Made by a program: the position numbers and the translations under genes. This document shows, in pieces, positions 15,180 through 24,333 of a DNA stretch of 64,000 bases (position 1 is the first letter of the stretch; each line of letters opens with the position of its first letter). The stretch is from Thermoleophilia bacterium (GTDB lineage: Bacteria > Actinomycetota > Thermoleophilia > Miltoncostaeales > Miltoncostaeaceae): positions 1 through 64,000 of the forward strand of contig JADGPG010000060.1 in NCBI GenBank assembly GCA_017882545.1. The letters run 5' to 3'. Below the pieces are notes generated by a model. It made no database searches. It saw only the letters and a program-made list of their open reading frames with translations, and was not told the origin of the DNA.

Positions 15180-17020
15180 TCCCCCTCGCCGCGCTGGACC
15201 TGGAAGATGTCGGTCCGGTTCCAGTCGATGAAGTCGCTCACGGTGTCGTCGCTGAATTCCGCCGGCAGCGCAAGGTCGGCGCCGAGCCGTTCGAAGGGTT
15301 CCGAACCGACCCGGTCGACGAACGCGTTGAACTCCTCGTCGTCGTGCCGCTCGGACTCGTAGAAGCGGATCCAGCGTCCCACGGTCTCGGGCACGCGTTT
15401 CGCGGGGAGGCGCAGCTTGAGGCGCTGCCCGATCCGCACCTGGCCGCCCTCGTACTGGCCGCCGACGTGCGGGATATATGCCGGCATCTGCCGCTCACCA
15501 AGTTTGATCGACGCCCCGTAGAAGCCGATGTTGGCGATGTGGTGCTGGCTGCAGCCGTTCGGGCACCCGCTCATCTTGATGTGGATCCGGCGAGTCAGCG
15601 GATCGGTGATCCCCATAGCGTCGACGTGCTCCTGGATGGCGCGGTTCAGGCCCATCGAACTCGTGATCCCAAGCTTGCAGCTGTCGGTCCCCGGGCACGA
15701 GACCACGTCGGTGATCTCGCGTGCGCCGGCATCGCCCAGCTCGAGCGCCCGCAGGCGCTCCCAGACGGCATACACGGCTTCGTCGCGCACCCAGCGCAGA
15801 ACAAGGTTCTGCTGGATCGTGGTCCGGGCGTATCCGCCGGAGAACTCGCGCACGATCTGTGCCAGTCCGCGGAACTGCTCCGGGGTCAGGTCCCCGCGCG
15901 GGATCCGGATCTCGACGGTCGAAAAGCCCGCTTGGCGCTGCGCCAGGACATTGGACGCGGCAAAGCGCGCGAACACGCGATCGCCGGCGCGGGCCTGCGG
16001 AAGCCCGTCCTGCGGGCCCGGAGCGTTGGCTTCCTCGTCATGGACAAACAGCAGCGGCTCGAGGTCGTAGTTGCGCGCGTGGACCCAGTCCCCGCGCAGC
16101 TCCTGTTCGACCAGCTCACGGAACGCGTCCATGCCGATGCGGTCGATCAGGACCTTGATGCGGGCACGGGCGCGATTCTTGCGCAGCTCGTCTTGGCGAT
16201 CGAAGATCCGCAACACGGCCTCGGTCACCTTGAGGTAGTCGCCGTTATCGGCGCGGACGAAGTCGTAGAGCGTCGGCGCGACCCGCGGCATGATCGAGGT
16301 ACCCCCACCGATCCGGATCTCGAATCCGCGCACCTGTTCGCCGTCGATCTCACGCACCCGTGGAATAAAGCCTCCGTCGTGGATGCCGGTGATCGCGCGG
16401 TCTTCGTCGGTCGCCGTGAATGCCGTCTTGAACTTGCGCGGCATCAGCTGGCAGACCTCGTTGCGCACGAAGTAGCGCACGTACGCGCCGGCATACGGGG
16501 TCGGGTCGAACAGCTCGTCATCGCACACCCCCGCGAACGGATCCCCGGTCACGTTGCGGACCGTGTTGCCGCAGCCCTCCCGCGACGACAATCCGGCATC
16601 GGAGATCTGGCGGATGAGCTTCGTGATGTCGATCAGCGGGATGTGGTGGATCTGGACGCACTGACGTGTGGTGACATGCCCCTTGCGCAGCGGGGCCCAC
16701 TCGTCGACGACGTCCGCGAACATGTCGAGCTGCTCCGGGGTGATCCCGCCGAATGGGATCTTGACCCGAACCATCTGGACACCGGGTTGTCGCTGCCCGT
16801 ACACCCCCTGCCGCAGGCGAAACCCGATGAACTCGGGCTCGGGGGTCTCACCGCGGAGGAACTTCGCGGCCTCGGTGTCGAAGTCGTCGAATTCCCGTTC
16901 GATGATCGGAATCACGTTGCCCGGGACGTTGTCGTGGACTTCGGGGTTCTCCAGAGTCCCCGTACGTCCGGACGGCGCGTCGGTGTGCGGATTACGTGGG
17001 TGCGTCGAATCGGAAGCCAT
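15167..17020 (-). CDS. sir: Ferredoxin-dependent sulfite reductase (nitrite/sulfite reductase family)
   Basis: 617 residues with the duplicated siroheme-protein architecture. The [4Fe-4S]/siroheme cysteines are in CPGTDSCKLG and SGCPNGCSQHHIANIGF near residues 445-495. N-terminal half-motifs KIPFGGITPEQ and TTRQCVQIHHIP also fit. It reduces sulfite to sulfide with six electrons. Genetic linkage to cysHDN argues for sulfite rather than nitrite. It is the first gene of the operon; the ATG has a GAGGAG-type site a little far upstream, and the promoter region contains a clear dyad (17083-17103). Confidence 0.92.
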   Translation of the reverse strand: MASDSTHPRNPHTDAPSGRTGTLENPEVHDNVPGNVIPIIEREFDDFDTEAAKFLRGETPEPEFIGFRLRQGVYGQRQPGVQMVRVKIPFGGITPEQLDMFADVVDEWAPLRKGHVTTRQCVQIHHIPLIDITKLIRQISDAGLSSREGCGNTVRNVTGDPFAGVCDDELFDPTPYAGAYVRYFVRNEVCQLMPRKFKTAFTATDEDRAITGIHDGGFIPRVREIDGEQVRGFEIRIGGGTSIMPRVAPTLYDFVRADNGDYLKVTEAVLRIFDRQDELRKNRARARIKVLIDRIGMDAFRELVEQELRGDWVHARNYDLEPLLFVHDEEANAPGPQDGLPQARAGDRVFARFAASNVLAQRQAGFSTVEIRIPRGDLTPEQFRGLAQIVREFSGGYARTTIQQNLVLRWVRDEAVYAVWERLRALELGDAGAREITDVVSCPGTDSCKLGITSSMGLNRAIQEHVDAMGITDPLTRRIHIKMSGCPNGCSQHHIANIGFYGASIKLGERQMPAYIPHVGGQYEGGQVRIGQRLKLRLPAKRVPETVGRWIRFYESERHDDEEFNAFVDRVGSEPFERLGADLALPAEFSDDTVSDFIDWNRTDIFQVQRGEGECAV

Positions 17021-17082
17021 CGACCTCGTCTCTCCTCGGTCCGGAACGGGGGCGCGGCGTGGCAGCGGCGCGTGCGGGATTT

Positions 17083-17103
17083 ATACCACAAACCCCGCGG
17101 TAT
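17083..17103. promoter_or_regulatory. Candidate operator dyad in the sir-cysHDN promoter
   Basis: ATACC, 11 bases, GGTAT form a symmetric dyad in an AT-rich island 63 bases upstream of the sir ATG. On the minus strand a -10-like TATAAAT overlaps one arm, so a bound repressor would block RNA polymerase. The moeZ promoter has a related GGGGTAT/AAATACC half-site. Size and spacing resemble sites of Rrf2-type sulfur regulators (CymR, IscR), but no regulator gene is in the window. The assignment is inference. Confidence 0.45.
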
Positions 17104-17202
17104 TTATGGAGTTTTATCTGATCTGAATGGTCGACAATCCCCAGGAAACCCGGCCGCCGCGGACGGGCGTCGGACCCGGGCTACGGGCTCGCGATTACCG
17201 GT

Positions 17203-17811
17203 TCAGTTCCGGACCGCCCAGGCGCCGTCAACGGCGAAGTCGGTGGGGAACGTGGTCCCCACCGCCTGCGCAAAGACCTCCGCACCGAACGTCGTGACCC
17301 GGCCGGCGACCGTTTGGACGTCGCTGCTGTTGACCTTGGCGAGTTCGTAGATGCACAGGTTGTGGCGCGCCGCGGTCGGATGGGCCACGCTCCCCGGACA
17401 TGCGGGCGTCGTCGCCCCGCCCGGGAGGATCACCGTCACGTCGGGCACGCTCGCGAGCGCAAACCCGAACGAGATGCCGTTGCCCGCCGAGTCACCCAGC
17501 CGAAACGCCGGGGCCGCGATGTCGAAGTACCCGCGCAGGGTCACCCCTGCGTCAAGGGCACCCGTGACGGGATCGGCGATCGAGCGGGCACGCGGGCTGA
17601 GCTTGGCGGCGGAGATCGTCCCGTTGGCCAGCTTTGTGCCGCCGATGGTGCCGTTGGCGATCTTGTTGCCGTTGATCATTCCGCCGGCAGCGAACGCGCC
17701 GCCGCTCAGCGCGACGACCAGCGCGGCCACGGACACGATCATCTCCGGTCGCCGAAGTGCTCTGATGGGTGGCGTCCTTATCCGTGTCGCCGCCTCCCTG
17801 GCGGGCGGCAA
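17203..17811 (-). CDS. Secreted/anchored repeat protein with NGTI repeats (Thermoleophilia type)
   Basis: 202 residues: a basic RALRRPEM stretch, a single hydrophobic segment (about 25-43, VSVAALVVALSGGAFAA), then short tandem repeats NGNKIANGTI-GGTKLANGTI-SAAKL, then a roughly 130-residue beta-rich domain with two cysteines. This N-terminal layout is very common in exported proteins of Solirubrobacterales and relatives; no function is known. The track start is TTG and uncertain, since no clear ribosome-binding site is present. The protein is likely exported and may stay attached by the uncleaved segment. Confidence 0.7.
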   Translation of the reverse strand: MPPAREAATRIRTPPIRALRRPEMIVSVAALVVALSGGAFAAGGMINGNKIANGTIGGTKLANGTISAAKLSPRARSIADPVTGALDAGVTLRGYFDIAAPAFRLGDSAGNGISFGFALASVPDVTVILPGGATTPACPGSVAHPTAARHNLCIYELAKVNSSDVQTVAGRVTTFGAEVFAQAVGTTFPTDFAVDGAWAVRN

Positions 17812-17874
17812 CGGAGGTGTTCGGAGGTGTTAGCCGTGCACGGCGCCACCCCCTCCCCGGACGCCGCGCGCGGG

Positions 17875-18753
17875 TTAGAGCGCGAGCCCGTCCGGGCGCC
17901 CGCCCTCAAGGCGCGACTTCACCTGCACCTCCGCGGCGTTGAGGCGCATCAGTGCCAGCGCCTCGGGGCTCGCCTGCTGCGGCCCCGCCGGGGCCGGGGG
18001 GCCGTGATGCCAGGCCACGCAGTGCAACAATTGGAGCCGCCGCCCTTCCTCCAGTCCCGCCCCCCGGGCCGCGTCGGAGACGATGTCAACCCCGAGCGCG
18101 ACGTGACCGAGCATGCGGCCCTCGTCGGTGGCCTCGAAGGTCGCCCCGACCCGCCACGCACGGGTATATCCGAGGTCGTGCACGATCGCCGCCGCGACCA
18201 GCAGGTCCGAATCGACCCGGGGGTGCCAGGTGCACAGGGTCTGGCACAGGGCCGTGACCCCGACGGTGTGCTCGACGAGGCCGCCGATGTAGGCGTGGTG
18301 GCCGGAACGCGTACACGGGACCTGGCGCCACAGGGCTGCGAGGTCGTCGTCGCCGGTCAGCAGTTCGAGCGTGGCCCGCAGACCCGGATCCGCGACCTCG
18401 TCGGCCAGGTGCAGGACGAACCCGAACAGCTCGTCCGGATCCCGATGGCTCCGGGGAACGAGTTGAATCTCAGCCTGCTCGTCGTCGGCCGGCCGCACAT
18501 GGCTGATGAGCAGTTCAAGCCGCCCGCCGCGCTGTTCGGCACGCCCGGCCACCCGCACCGCGGCACCGGGGCTGAGGCGCTCGGCGAACCAGTCGGGTTG
18601 GTCGAAGATCACGCCGCGCGCCGACCCGGTCGCGTCCGCCAGCACGACCGACAGGAACGGCTTGCCCGCGCGCGAGAGCCGCCGCTCGACCTCGCGCACG
18701 GCGAAGACCCCCTCGAAAGGGGCCCCCGGGGTGAGCTGCGCGAGACCGTTCAT
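17875..18753 (-). CDS. YhaM-like 3'-5' exoribonuclease (OB-fold + HD domain)
   Basis: 292 residues. Residues about 1-95 form an OB-fold nucleic-acid-binding domain (LSVVLADATGSARGVIFD). Residues about 135-260 form an HD phosphohydrolase with GGLVEHTVGV, the HD pair in AAIVHDLGYTRAW, and HCVAWHHG. This OB-HD order is that of YhaM, a Mn-dependent 3'-5' exonuclease. The start MNGLAQLTPG overlaps the upstream nuclease-fragment stop as ATGA; the 15 extra residues of the track are dropped. Possible nucleic-acid-repair pairing with the helicase-nuclease upstream. Confidence 0.82.
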   Translation of the reverse strand: MNGLAQLTPGAPFEGVFAVREVERRLSRAGKPFLSVVLADATGSARGVIFDQPDWFAERLSPGAAVRVAGRAEQRGGRLELLISHVRPADDEQAEIQLVPRSHRDPDELFGFVLHLADEVADPGLRATLELLTGDDDLAALWRQVPCTRSGHHAYIGGLVEHTVGVTALCQTLCTWHPRVDSDLLVAAAIVHDLGYTRAWRVGATFEATDEGRMLGHVALGVDIVSDAARGAGLEEGRRLQLLHCVAWHHGPPAPAGPQQASPEALALMRLNAAEVQVKSRLEGGRPDGLAL

Positions 18754-19184
18754 CGATCCATGGCCGGGCATAGGAGGCGATAGTCGCAGGTTCGGCACGC
18801 CCAGGAGGGCTGGGCCGGAAACCGTCCGGCGGAGATCTCGTCGAGGGTGGCGTGTGCCTGTTCCACAGCTGCGGCGATCTCGGTGCCGTCGGGGTTCTCC
18901 CGACGGTTCTCGCCCTCCAAGATGTACTCGAGCGTCGCTACCCGTGGCTCAACCTGCCAGGCCTCGCGGGCGCCGGCGAGGTAGAGGCGCATCACGATCC
19001 GGCCGTCCTCATCCGCGCCGCCGGTCGGCGGCGTGCCGGTCTTGTAGTCGACAAGACCGAAGCCCCCCTGGGGCAGTCGGTCGACGCGATCGATCCGACC
19101 GTGGACCCGGTGGGGACCGATGTGCAGCGTGAACGGCCGCTCCACCGCGACGGTCGTGACCCCGCTGGTGCGCGTGCGCGCCAC
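18750..19184 (-). pseudogene. C-terminal PD-(D/E)XK nuclease fragment cut off from the upstream helicase by an in-frame TAA
   Basis: 144 codons if translated from GTG. It holds the nuclease core: RIDRVD, GLVDYKTG (the D...YK catalytic part of PD-(D/E)XK) and the iron-sulfur type cysteine cluster CRTCDYRLLC at the end. The fragment is in the same frame as the helicase gene. Reading back across the TAA at 19263-19265 gives a natural continuous nuclease domain (LTAAGVAETPQARHAL follows directly). So one mutation or sequencing error separates it. It could still be made from GTG 19184 and assemble in trans, but it would then lack the domain's N-terminal strand. Confidence 0.75.
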
Positions 19185-19262
19185 CAGCCCGGGAAACCGC
19201 TCCCCGGCGAGCGCAAGGGCATGCCGTGCCTGCGGCGTCTCGGCGACGCCGGCCGCGGTCAG

Positions 19263-21713
19263 TTACGCGGCGAAGCGCCCCACCAGCTGCTCGGCGTCAA
19301 CCGTAGAAGCACCAGGACGAAAGAACGCTTCGAGTGCCGCGTGGGCGGCCGTGCCGACCTCCCGCGAGGGATCAGGGCGCGGCGGAATCCGATCGACATG
19401 GGCAAAACGGTATTGCAGCGGGCAGCTGCGATACCGCGCAATCCCCGTTATCGACGCCGTGATGCCGGGACGCGGCACCCGGGACGGCATCGACGGCGCC
19501 GCGGGGGCAGCCCCGTCGCCGAGCGCCGCCGCCCGGGCCGCCACGAGGGCGGCGAGCGCGTCGGCGAGCTCCGCGTCGGTGTCGATCACCTCGCCGGCTG
19601 CAGCCCGCTCGGCGGCCCGCAGGGTGGCCTGCTCGAAGCGAGCGCGTGCCGCTCCGACGGCCTCGAGCTGACGGCGGTCAGGTCCGTCGGCGGCCGTCTC
19701 GATCACCGCCCCGAGGGTCTGCTCGATGGCATCGGTCACGAACCGTGACTGCGACTGCGGGACGCCCGTCGCCGATGTGCGCACCCAGCTCAGCGTGAGG
19801 TGTGTCCGGGCGCGGGTCATAGCGACGTACGCAAGCCGACGCGACTCGGCGATGTGGGCGTCGGCGTCGCGCGGGAGCGCTTCGGGCAGAAGCGCGTCCG
19901 GGATGTCCGGGCCGGGCCGGTGACGCCCCGGCCAGTTGTAGTGGGTCAGGCCGACCACCGACACGGCATCGAATTCCAGGCCTTTGGACTGGTGGATGGT
20001 CATGATCTGCACGCCGTCACGCTCGAGCGGGGCGCCCGCATCACCGCGATACCCGAGATCCGCCAGCCGGGACAGCAGTGTCGCCACCTCGACCGGCGAC
20101 AGGTTCGGCCGGGCCGCGGCGAGTTCGTCGACGAGCCGCTCGAGCGCGCCGAGCGCCGCCAGGCGCGACGCACCCTCGGCGCCGCCCGCGGCGATGGCCC
20201 GCCGGCGCAGGCCCGTGCGGTCGATGACCGTCCGGATCGCCGCGGGCGGCCCCTGCTCCCCCACCGTCCGCCCCACCTCATCCAGGGTGTCGGCGAATGT
20301 CGATGCGAGACCGGCGTCGGCAATCTCCGCACACAACGCACCGGCGACGGGGCCGCCGCGGTGCCCGGCGACAACCTCAGTCGCCAGCGTCCACGGCACC
20401 CCCCAGGCCGGATCGCCGACGATGCGCAGATAGGCCGGACCGTCCGCGGGGTCGACCGCGGCCCGCAGCCATGCCAGCGCGGTGCGGACCTCAGTACGTT
20501 CCATCAGGCCGATCCCGCCACGGACCTGGTGCGGGATGCCGGCGCGTTCGAAGGCGGCCACGATCGGGGCGGCCTCCAGGCGGACCGCGCGCATCAGCAC
20601 AGCCTGCTCGTGATAGGGAATCCCGTCCCCGGCACGCCCGATGACCTCATCGGCGATCGCCTGGGCCTGCGTGTCCGGGTCGCGCGACTCAAGAAACCGG
20701 GGCGGCGGACCGGTCGCATCGGGCCTGGCGACGAGCACCTTGGGCATGCGATCCGGGACCGGCGCAACGACGGCGCCGGCGGCGTCGAGGATCGCCTGCG
20801 TCGAACGGTAGTTGCGTTCCAGGCGTACCTCGCCGGCATCGGGAAAGCGGCGCCGGAAGTCGGCCATGTTCTTGCCGGACGCCCCGCGGAACCGGTAGAT
20901 CCCCTGGTCGTCGTCGCCGACCACGACGACGCTCCCGGCGGGATCGACCACCGTGAAGATCAGTTCGGCTTGGGCGTGGTTGGTGTCCTGGAACTCGTCG
21001 ATCAACAGGTGCTGGACCTCGCGGCGGATCGCCTCAAGCCGGTCAGGGTGGGTCCGCACCAGGTCCAGCGCCCGGACGATCGACATCCCGAAGTCCTCGC
21101 GCCCCTCGGCCAGCAGCCAGGCGTCGTGGGCGTTGAAGACCCTGGCGAACTCCCATTCGCGGCGCGCCCGCACCTCCTGGTCGCGGCCTGATGCGGACTT
21201 GACCGCCTCGTCGGCCCAGGACAGGTAGTCGGCCGCCGACACCAACTCGTCCCGACATCGGTCGATGCGCGTGATCATCTGGTCGACCAGGCGCGCAAGG
21301 TCGCCGCGGACGCGGTGGGCACGCAGGTCGAGTTCGGCGATCCGGTCGAGCAGGATCATCTTGCGCAGTTCCTGGTCGGCCGGGACGAGTGCGGGCGCCA
21401 AGCCGTACTCGACCCCGTGGCGTCGCACGACGTCCTGCGCCCAGGAGTGCAGGGTCGCGACCCGCAGCGTCTCGTGCGAGCGCCCGAGCAGGTCCTCGGC
21501 ACGCAGCCGCAGTTCTTCGGCGGCCTGGCGCGTGAACGTCACTCCGAGCACCCGGCCCGGCTCGGCGCCCTGATCGACCAGCCACGCCAGCCGCCGGCAC
21601 AGTACTCGGGTCTTCCCCGCCCCGGCACCCGCGACAATCATCAGCGGCCCCGCGGGATGGGTGACTGCAGCAAGCTGCTCGGGTGTGAGGTTGTCCAGCA
21701 CCGGACAGTTCAT
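19263..21713 (-). CDS. UvrD/PcrA-type superfamily 1 helicase (AdnB/RecB-like) lacking most of its nuclease tail
   Basis: 816 residues. Helicase motifs in order: GAGAGKT (Walker A), GVTFTRQAAEEL, IDEFQDTNHAQ (motif II), GDDDQGIYRFRGA (III), RNYRSTQAI (IV), TIHQSKGLEFDAV (V) and YVAMTRAR (VI). The last 60 residues (ARYRSCPLQYRFAH, GTAAHAALEAFF) are the start of a PD-(D/E)XK nuclease domain, stopped by TAA at 19263. With the downstream in-frame fragment the intact protein would be about 987 residues, as in AdnAB/PcrA-nuclease proteins that process double-strand breaks. I start at MNCPVLDNLT; the track runs 267 codons further through DUF1015. Confidence 0.9.
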   Translation of the reverse strand: MNCPVLDNLTPEQLAAVTHPAGPLMIVAGAGAGKTRVLCRRLAWLVDQGAEPGRVLGVTFTRQAAEELRLRAEDLLGRSHETLRVATLHSWAQDVVRRHGVEYGLAPALVPADQELRKMILLDRIAELDLRAHRVRGDLARLVDQMITRIDRCRDELVSAADYLSWADEAVKSASGRDQEVRARREWEFARVFNAHDAWLLAEGREDFGMSIVRALDLVRTHPDRLEAIRREVQHLLIDEFQDTNHAQAELIFTVVDPAGSVVVVGDDDQGIYRFRGASGKNMADFRRRFPDAGEVRLERNYRSTQAILDAAGAVVAPVPDRMPKVLVARPDATGPPPRFLESRDPDTQAQAIADEVIGRAGDGIPYHEQAVLMRAVRLEAAPIVAAFERAGIPHQVRGGIGLMERTEVRTALAWLRAAVDPADGPAYLRIVGDPAWGVPWTLATEVVAGHRGGPVAGALCAEIADAGLASTFADTLDEVGRTVGEQGPPAAIRTVIDRTGLRRRAIAAGGAEGASRLAALGALERLVDELAAARPNLSPVEVATLLSRLADLGYRGDAGAPLERDGVQIMTIHQSKGLEFDAVSVVGLTHYNWPGRHRPGPDIPDALLPEALPRDADAHIAESRRLAYVAMTRARTHLTLSWVRTSATGVPQSQSRFVTDAIEQTLGAVIETAADGPDRRQLEAVGAARARFEQATLRAAERAAAGEVIDTDAELADALAALVAARAAALGDGAAPAAPSMPSRVPRPGITASITGIARYRSCPLQYRFAHVDRIPPRPDPSREVGTAAHAALEAFFRPGASTVDAEQLVGRFAA

Positions 21714-21761
21714 GCTAGAGCGCGCGGCGGACGAGCGAGTCGCTTGGTAGCATCGCCACCC

Positions 21762-22988
21762 GTGGCTGACGTCCGACCGTTTCCCGCCTTGCGCTACCGT
21801 GACGCCGCGGGGGCCCTCGGTGATCTCGTCGCCCCTCCGTATGACGTGATCTCCCCCGCCGAACGCGAGGCGTTGCTGGCCCGAAGCCCGTACAATGCCG
21901 TGCGGCTTGAGCTGCCCGACCCGCCCTATGCGGCCGTTGCGCAGGTCATCACCGCCTGGATCGCCGGCGGGATCCTCGGGCGCCCGGATCGGCCGGGACT
22001 TGTCGCGTGGACGCAGAGCTTCGATCTCGACGGTGTGCGTCACGAGCGCAAGACACTGCTGGCGACCGTGAAGCTCGAGCCCTACTCGGCGCGCGTGGTC
22101 CGACCGCACGAGCGCACCCACAGCGGTCCCAAGGAAGACCGCCTCCGCCTCTACCGTGCGGTGCAGACCCACATCTCTCCGGTCTTCGGCCTCTACCCGG
22201 ACCCTGCCGGCGCCGGCTGGCTCGCTGCCGGCATCGGTGGACGGGCGCCCGACGACCTGTTTGTGTCCGACGACGACGCCGTCGAGAACCGCGTCTGGTG
22301 GATCGACGACCCCACCGCAGTGGCGAACATCGCCTCCGCCTTGGCCGACAAGTGGGTCCTGATCGCCGACGGGCACCACCGCTACGAAACCGCCCTTGCA
22401 TACCGCGACGAGCGGCGCGCCGCGGCCGGCGGCGACGCAGAACATCCGTATGACTTCGTCCTGATGGGCCTGACGGCGCTCGATGACCCCGGGCTTGTCG
22501 TGTTGCCGACCCACCGCGTTCTGGGCGAGTGGCCGGACGGGGCCGGCGGCCGCCTCGACGCCACCCCCGCTGCTGATCTGCCGGCCCTACTCGAGCTTCT
22601 GCGCACCGCGCCATTGGACCAACCCGCAGTAGGCCTGGTGACCCGCGACGGGTGTGCCCTGTTGACGGGCACCCTCCCGCCCGACGCCACGCCCGGTGAG
22701 CGACTCGACGTCGCCGTGCTCGAGCGTGAGGTCCTCGTGCCGGACCTCGGCGACGACCAGGCCGCCCTCGCCCACCGTGACGCCCTCTGGTACACAAAGG
22801 ATGCCGCCGAGGCGGCGGCCCAGGTGGCCGGTGGCCAGGCGGCCGCGGCCATCATCATCCGCCCGCTGCCCAAGGATGCGGTCGCCGCCGTCTCTGACGC
22901 CGGTCAGACGATGCCCCAGAAGTCGACGTACTTCTATCCCAAGCTGTGGACCGGGGTCGCCTTTCATTCGCTGGCCGATCCGGCCTAG
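21762..22988 (+). CDS. DUF1015 family protein
   Basis: 408 residues from a GTG start (VADVRPFPALRY). DUF1015 signatures: APPYDVISPAEREALLARSPYNAVRLE, RPHERTHSGPKEDRLRL, WVLIADGHHRYETALAYRDE, DFVLMGLTALDDPGLVVLPTHR, and the C-terminal MPQKSTYFYPKLWTG. No reaction is established for the family; it is widespread and often sits near serine/phosphoglycerate genes, which is not the case here. Divergent from the helicase with only 48 bases between starts, so the two share a promoter region. Confidence 0.9.
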   Translation: MADVRPFPALRYRDAAGALGDLVAPPYDVISPAEREALLARSPYNAVRLELPDPPYAAVAQVITAWIAGGILGRPDRPGLVAWTQSFDLDGVRHERKTLLATVKLEPYSARVVRPHERTHSGPKEDRLRLYRAVQTHISPVFGLYPDPAGAGWLAAGIGGRAPDDLFVSDDDAVENRVWWIDDPTAVANIASALADKWVLIADGHHRYETALAYRDERRAAAGGDAEHPYDFVLMGLTALDDPGLVVLPTHRVLGEWPDGAGGRLDATPAADLPALLELLRTAPLDQPAVGLVTRDGCALLTGTLPPDATPGERLDVAVLEREVLVPDLGDDQAALAHRDALWYTKDAAEAAAQVAGGQAAAAIIIRPLPKDAVAAVSDAGQTMPQKSTYFYPKLWTGVAFHSLADPA

Positions 22989-23019
22989 ACGCCGCGCCAC
23001 GCGGGACGGGACCCGCCGG

Positions 23020-24333
23020 TCAGTCGCCGGCCACCGCGCGGTCGACGACCAGCGCTCGAAAGCGGTCGCCGCGGTCCTCGAAGCTGGTGAATTGGTCGAA
23101 GCTCGCGCAGCCTGGGGCCAGCATCACAACGTCGCCTGACCGGGCAGCCTCCGCCGCACGCGCAACCGCGATCTCGAGCCGGCCGCAGTCGCGGGTTGGC
23201 ACACCAACAGCGGCCATCGCCGCGCCAATCTCGTCCGCGGTCGCACCGATCAGGTACACACAGCGCACGTCCGCCGCACGTGCGGCCTCGGCCAGCGGCG
23301 CAAAGGATGCGCCCTTGCCCTTGCCGCCGGCGATGAGGTGCACGCCGTCCGGGTAGGCGTCGAGCGCGGCGCTTGCCGCATCGGCGTTCGTGGCCTTGGA
23401 GTCGTTGACGTAGGTGACGCCGTCGATCTCACCGACGATCTCGAGACGGTGCGGCACGCCGGCAAAGCTCTCGAGGCCGCGCGCGAGGTCCGCGGCGGTG
23501 AGCCCACCCGCGACCGCGGCAATCGCTGCGGCGGCCATGATGTTCTCGCGGTTGTGGCGTCCACGCAGCGGGATGCGGTCCCAGGTCGTCACCCGGCCGA
23601 CGCCGTCGACCCAGAGGCCGTCGTCGGACCACGCCACGTCGGCCGGCCCACGACGCGCGCCATCGCGGATGATCCGGTGGCGGACCGCGTCCGGAAGTAT
23701 CCAGTCCTCGGGCGCGATCGCCAAATCCGCGTCGGTCATCGTGGCGAACACCCGCGCCTTGGCGTCACGATAGGCCGTCATCGAGCCGTGGCGGTCCAGG
23801 TGATCCGGGGTCAGATTCAGCATGACCGCCGCGCGTGGATGAAAGCGGTCGACATCCTCGAGCTGGAAGCTGGAGCACTCGACCACGAGCCAGGTGGCCG
23901 CATCGACGTGGTCGACCAGACCCGCCAGCGGCACGCCCTGGTTGCCGCATGCGATCGCGGAGTGCCCGGCGTGGATGAGCAGATGGGCGATCAGCTCGGT
24001 CGTCGTCGTCTTCCCGTTGGTACCCGTCACGGCGATCATCGGATTGTCCAGATGACGTGCGGCGAGTTCGATCTCGCCGATCACCTCGACGCCGGCCGTG
24101 TGCGCGGCGACGATCTGGGCGCTCTCGCCCGGCACGCCCGGGCTCTTGACCACGAGATCGATCCCCGGGACGGGATCCGTCGCGCCGGATCGCACCTCGA
24201 CTCCCAGGGCCTCCAGGTCGGGCGCCGTCACCGGGTCGGAGTCGGTGGCGATCACGTGCCATCCGCGTCGGGCCAGGAGGGCGGCGGCGGCCTGCCCGGA
24301 GCGGCCCAGACCGACGACCAGCGCGGTACTCAT
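23020..24333 (-). CDS. murD: UDP-N-acetylmuramoyl-L-alanine-D-glutamate ligase MurD
   Basis: 437 residues. GLGRSGQAAAALL (UDP-binding N-domain), VTGTNGKTTTTELI (ATP loop), ECSSFQLEDV, LTPDHLDRHGSM, GRHNRENIMAA, VNDSKATNADAASAAL and APGCASFDQF mark it as MurD. It adds D-Glu to the muramoyl-Ala precursor in the cytoplasm. Its ATG overlaps the mraY stop (ATGA). It is the last gene of the dcw run: the next gene on the left is DUF1015, convergent, instead of the usual ftsW. Confidence 0.96.
   Translation of the reverse strand: MSTALVVGLGRSGQAAAALLARRGWHVIATDSDPVTAPDLEALGVEVRSGATDPVPGIDLVVKSPGVPGESAQIVAAHTAGVEVIGEIELAARHLDNPMIAVTGTNGKTTTTELIAHLLIHAGHSAIACGNQGVPLAGLVDHVDAATWLVVECSSFQLEDVDRFHPRAAVMLNLTPDHLDRHGSMTAYRDAKARVFATMTDADLAIAPEDWILPDAVRHRIIRDGARRGPADVAWSDDGLWVDGVGRVTTWDRIPLRGRHNRENIMAAAAIAAVAGGLTAADLARGLESFAGVPHRLEIVGEIDGVTYVNDSKATNADAASAALDAYPDGVHLIAGGKGKGASFAPLAEAARAADVRCVYLIGATADEIGAAMAAVGVPTRDCGRLEIAVARAAEAARSGDVVMLAPGCASFDQFTSFEDRGDRFRALVVDRAVAGD

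Noticed and set aside
12275-17020. APS kinase (cysC) or PAPS route
   Set aside because: CysN has no kinase extension and CysH carries the [4Fe-4S] cysteine pairs of APS reductases, so PAPS is not needed.
15344-17350. 668-residue plus-strand ORF
   Set aside because: Antisense to sulfite reductase, which has all siroheme/iron-sulfur motifs.
17812-17831. Direct repeat CGGAGGTGTT x2
   Set aside because: Only two copies, no symmetry, and no clear relation to the start of the secreted repeat protein.
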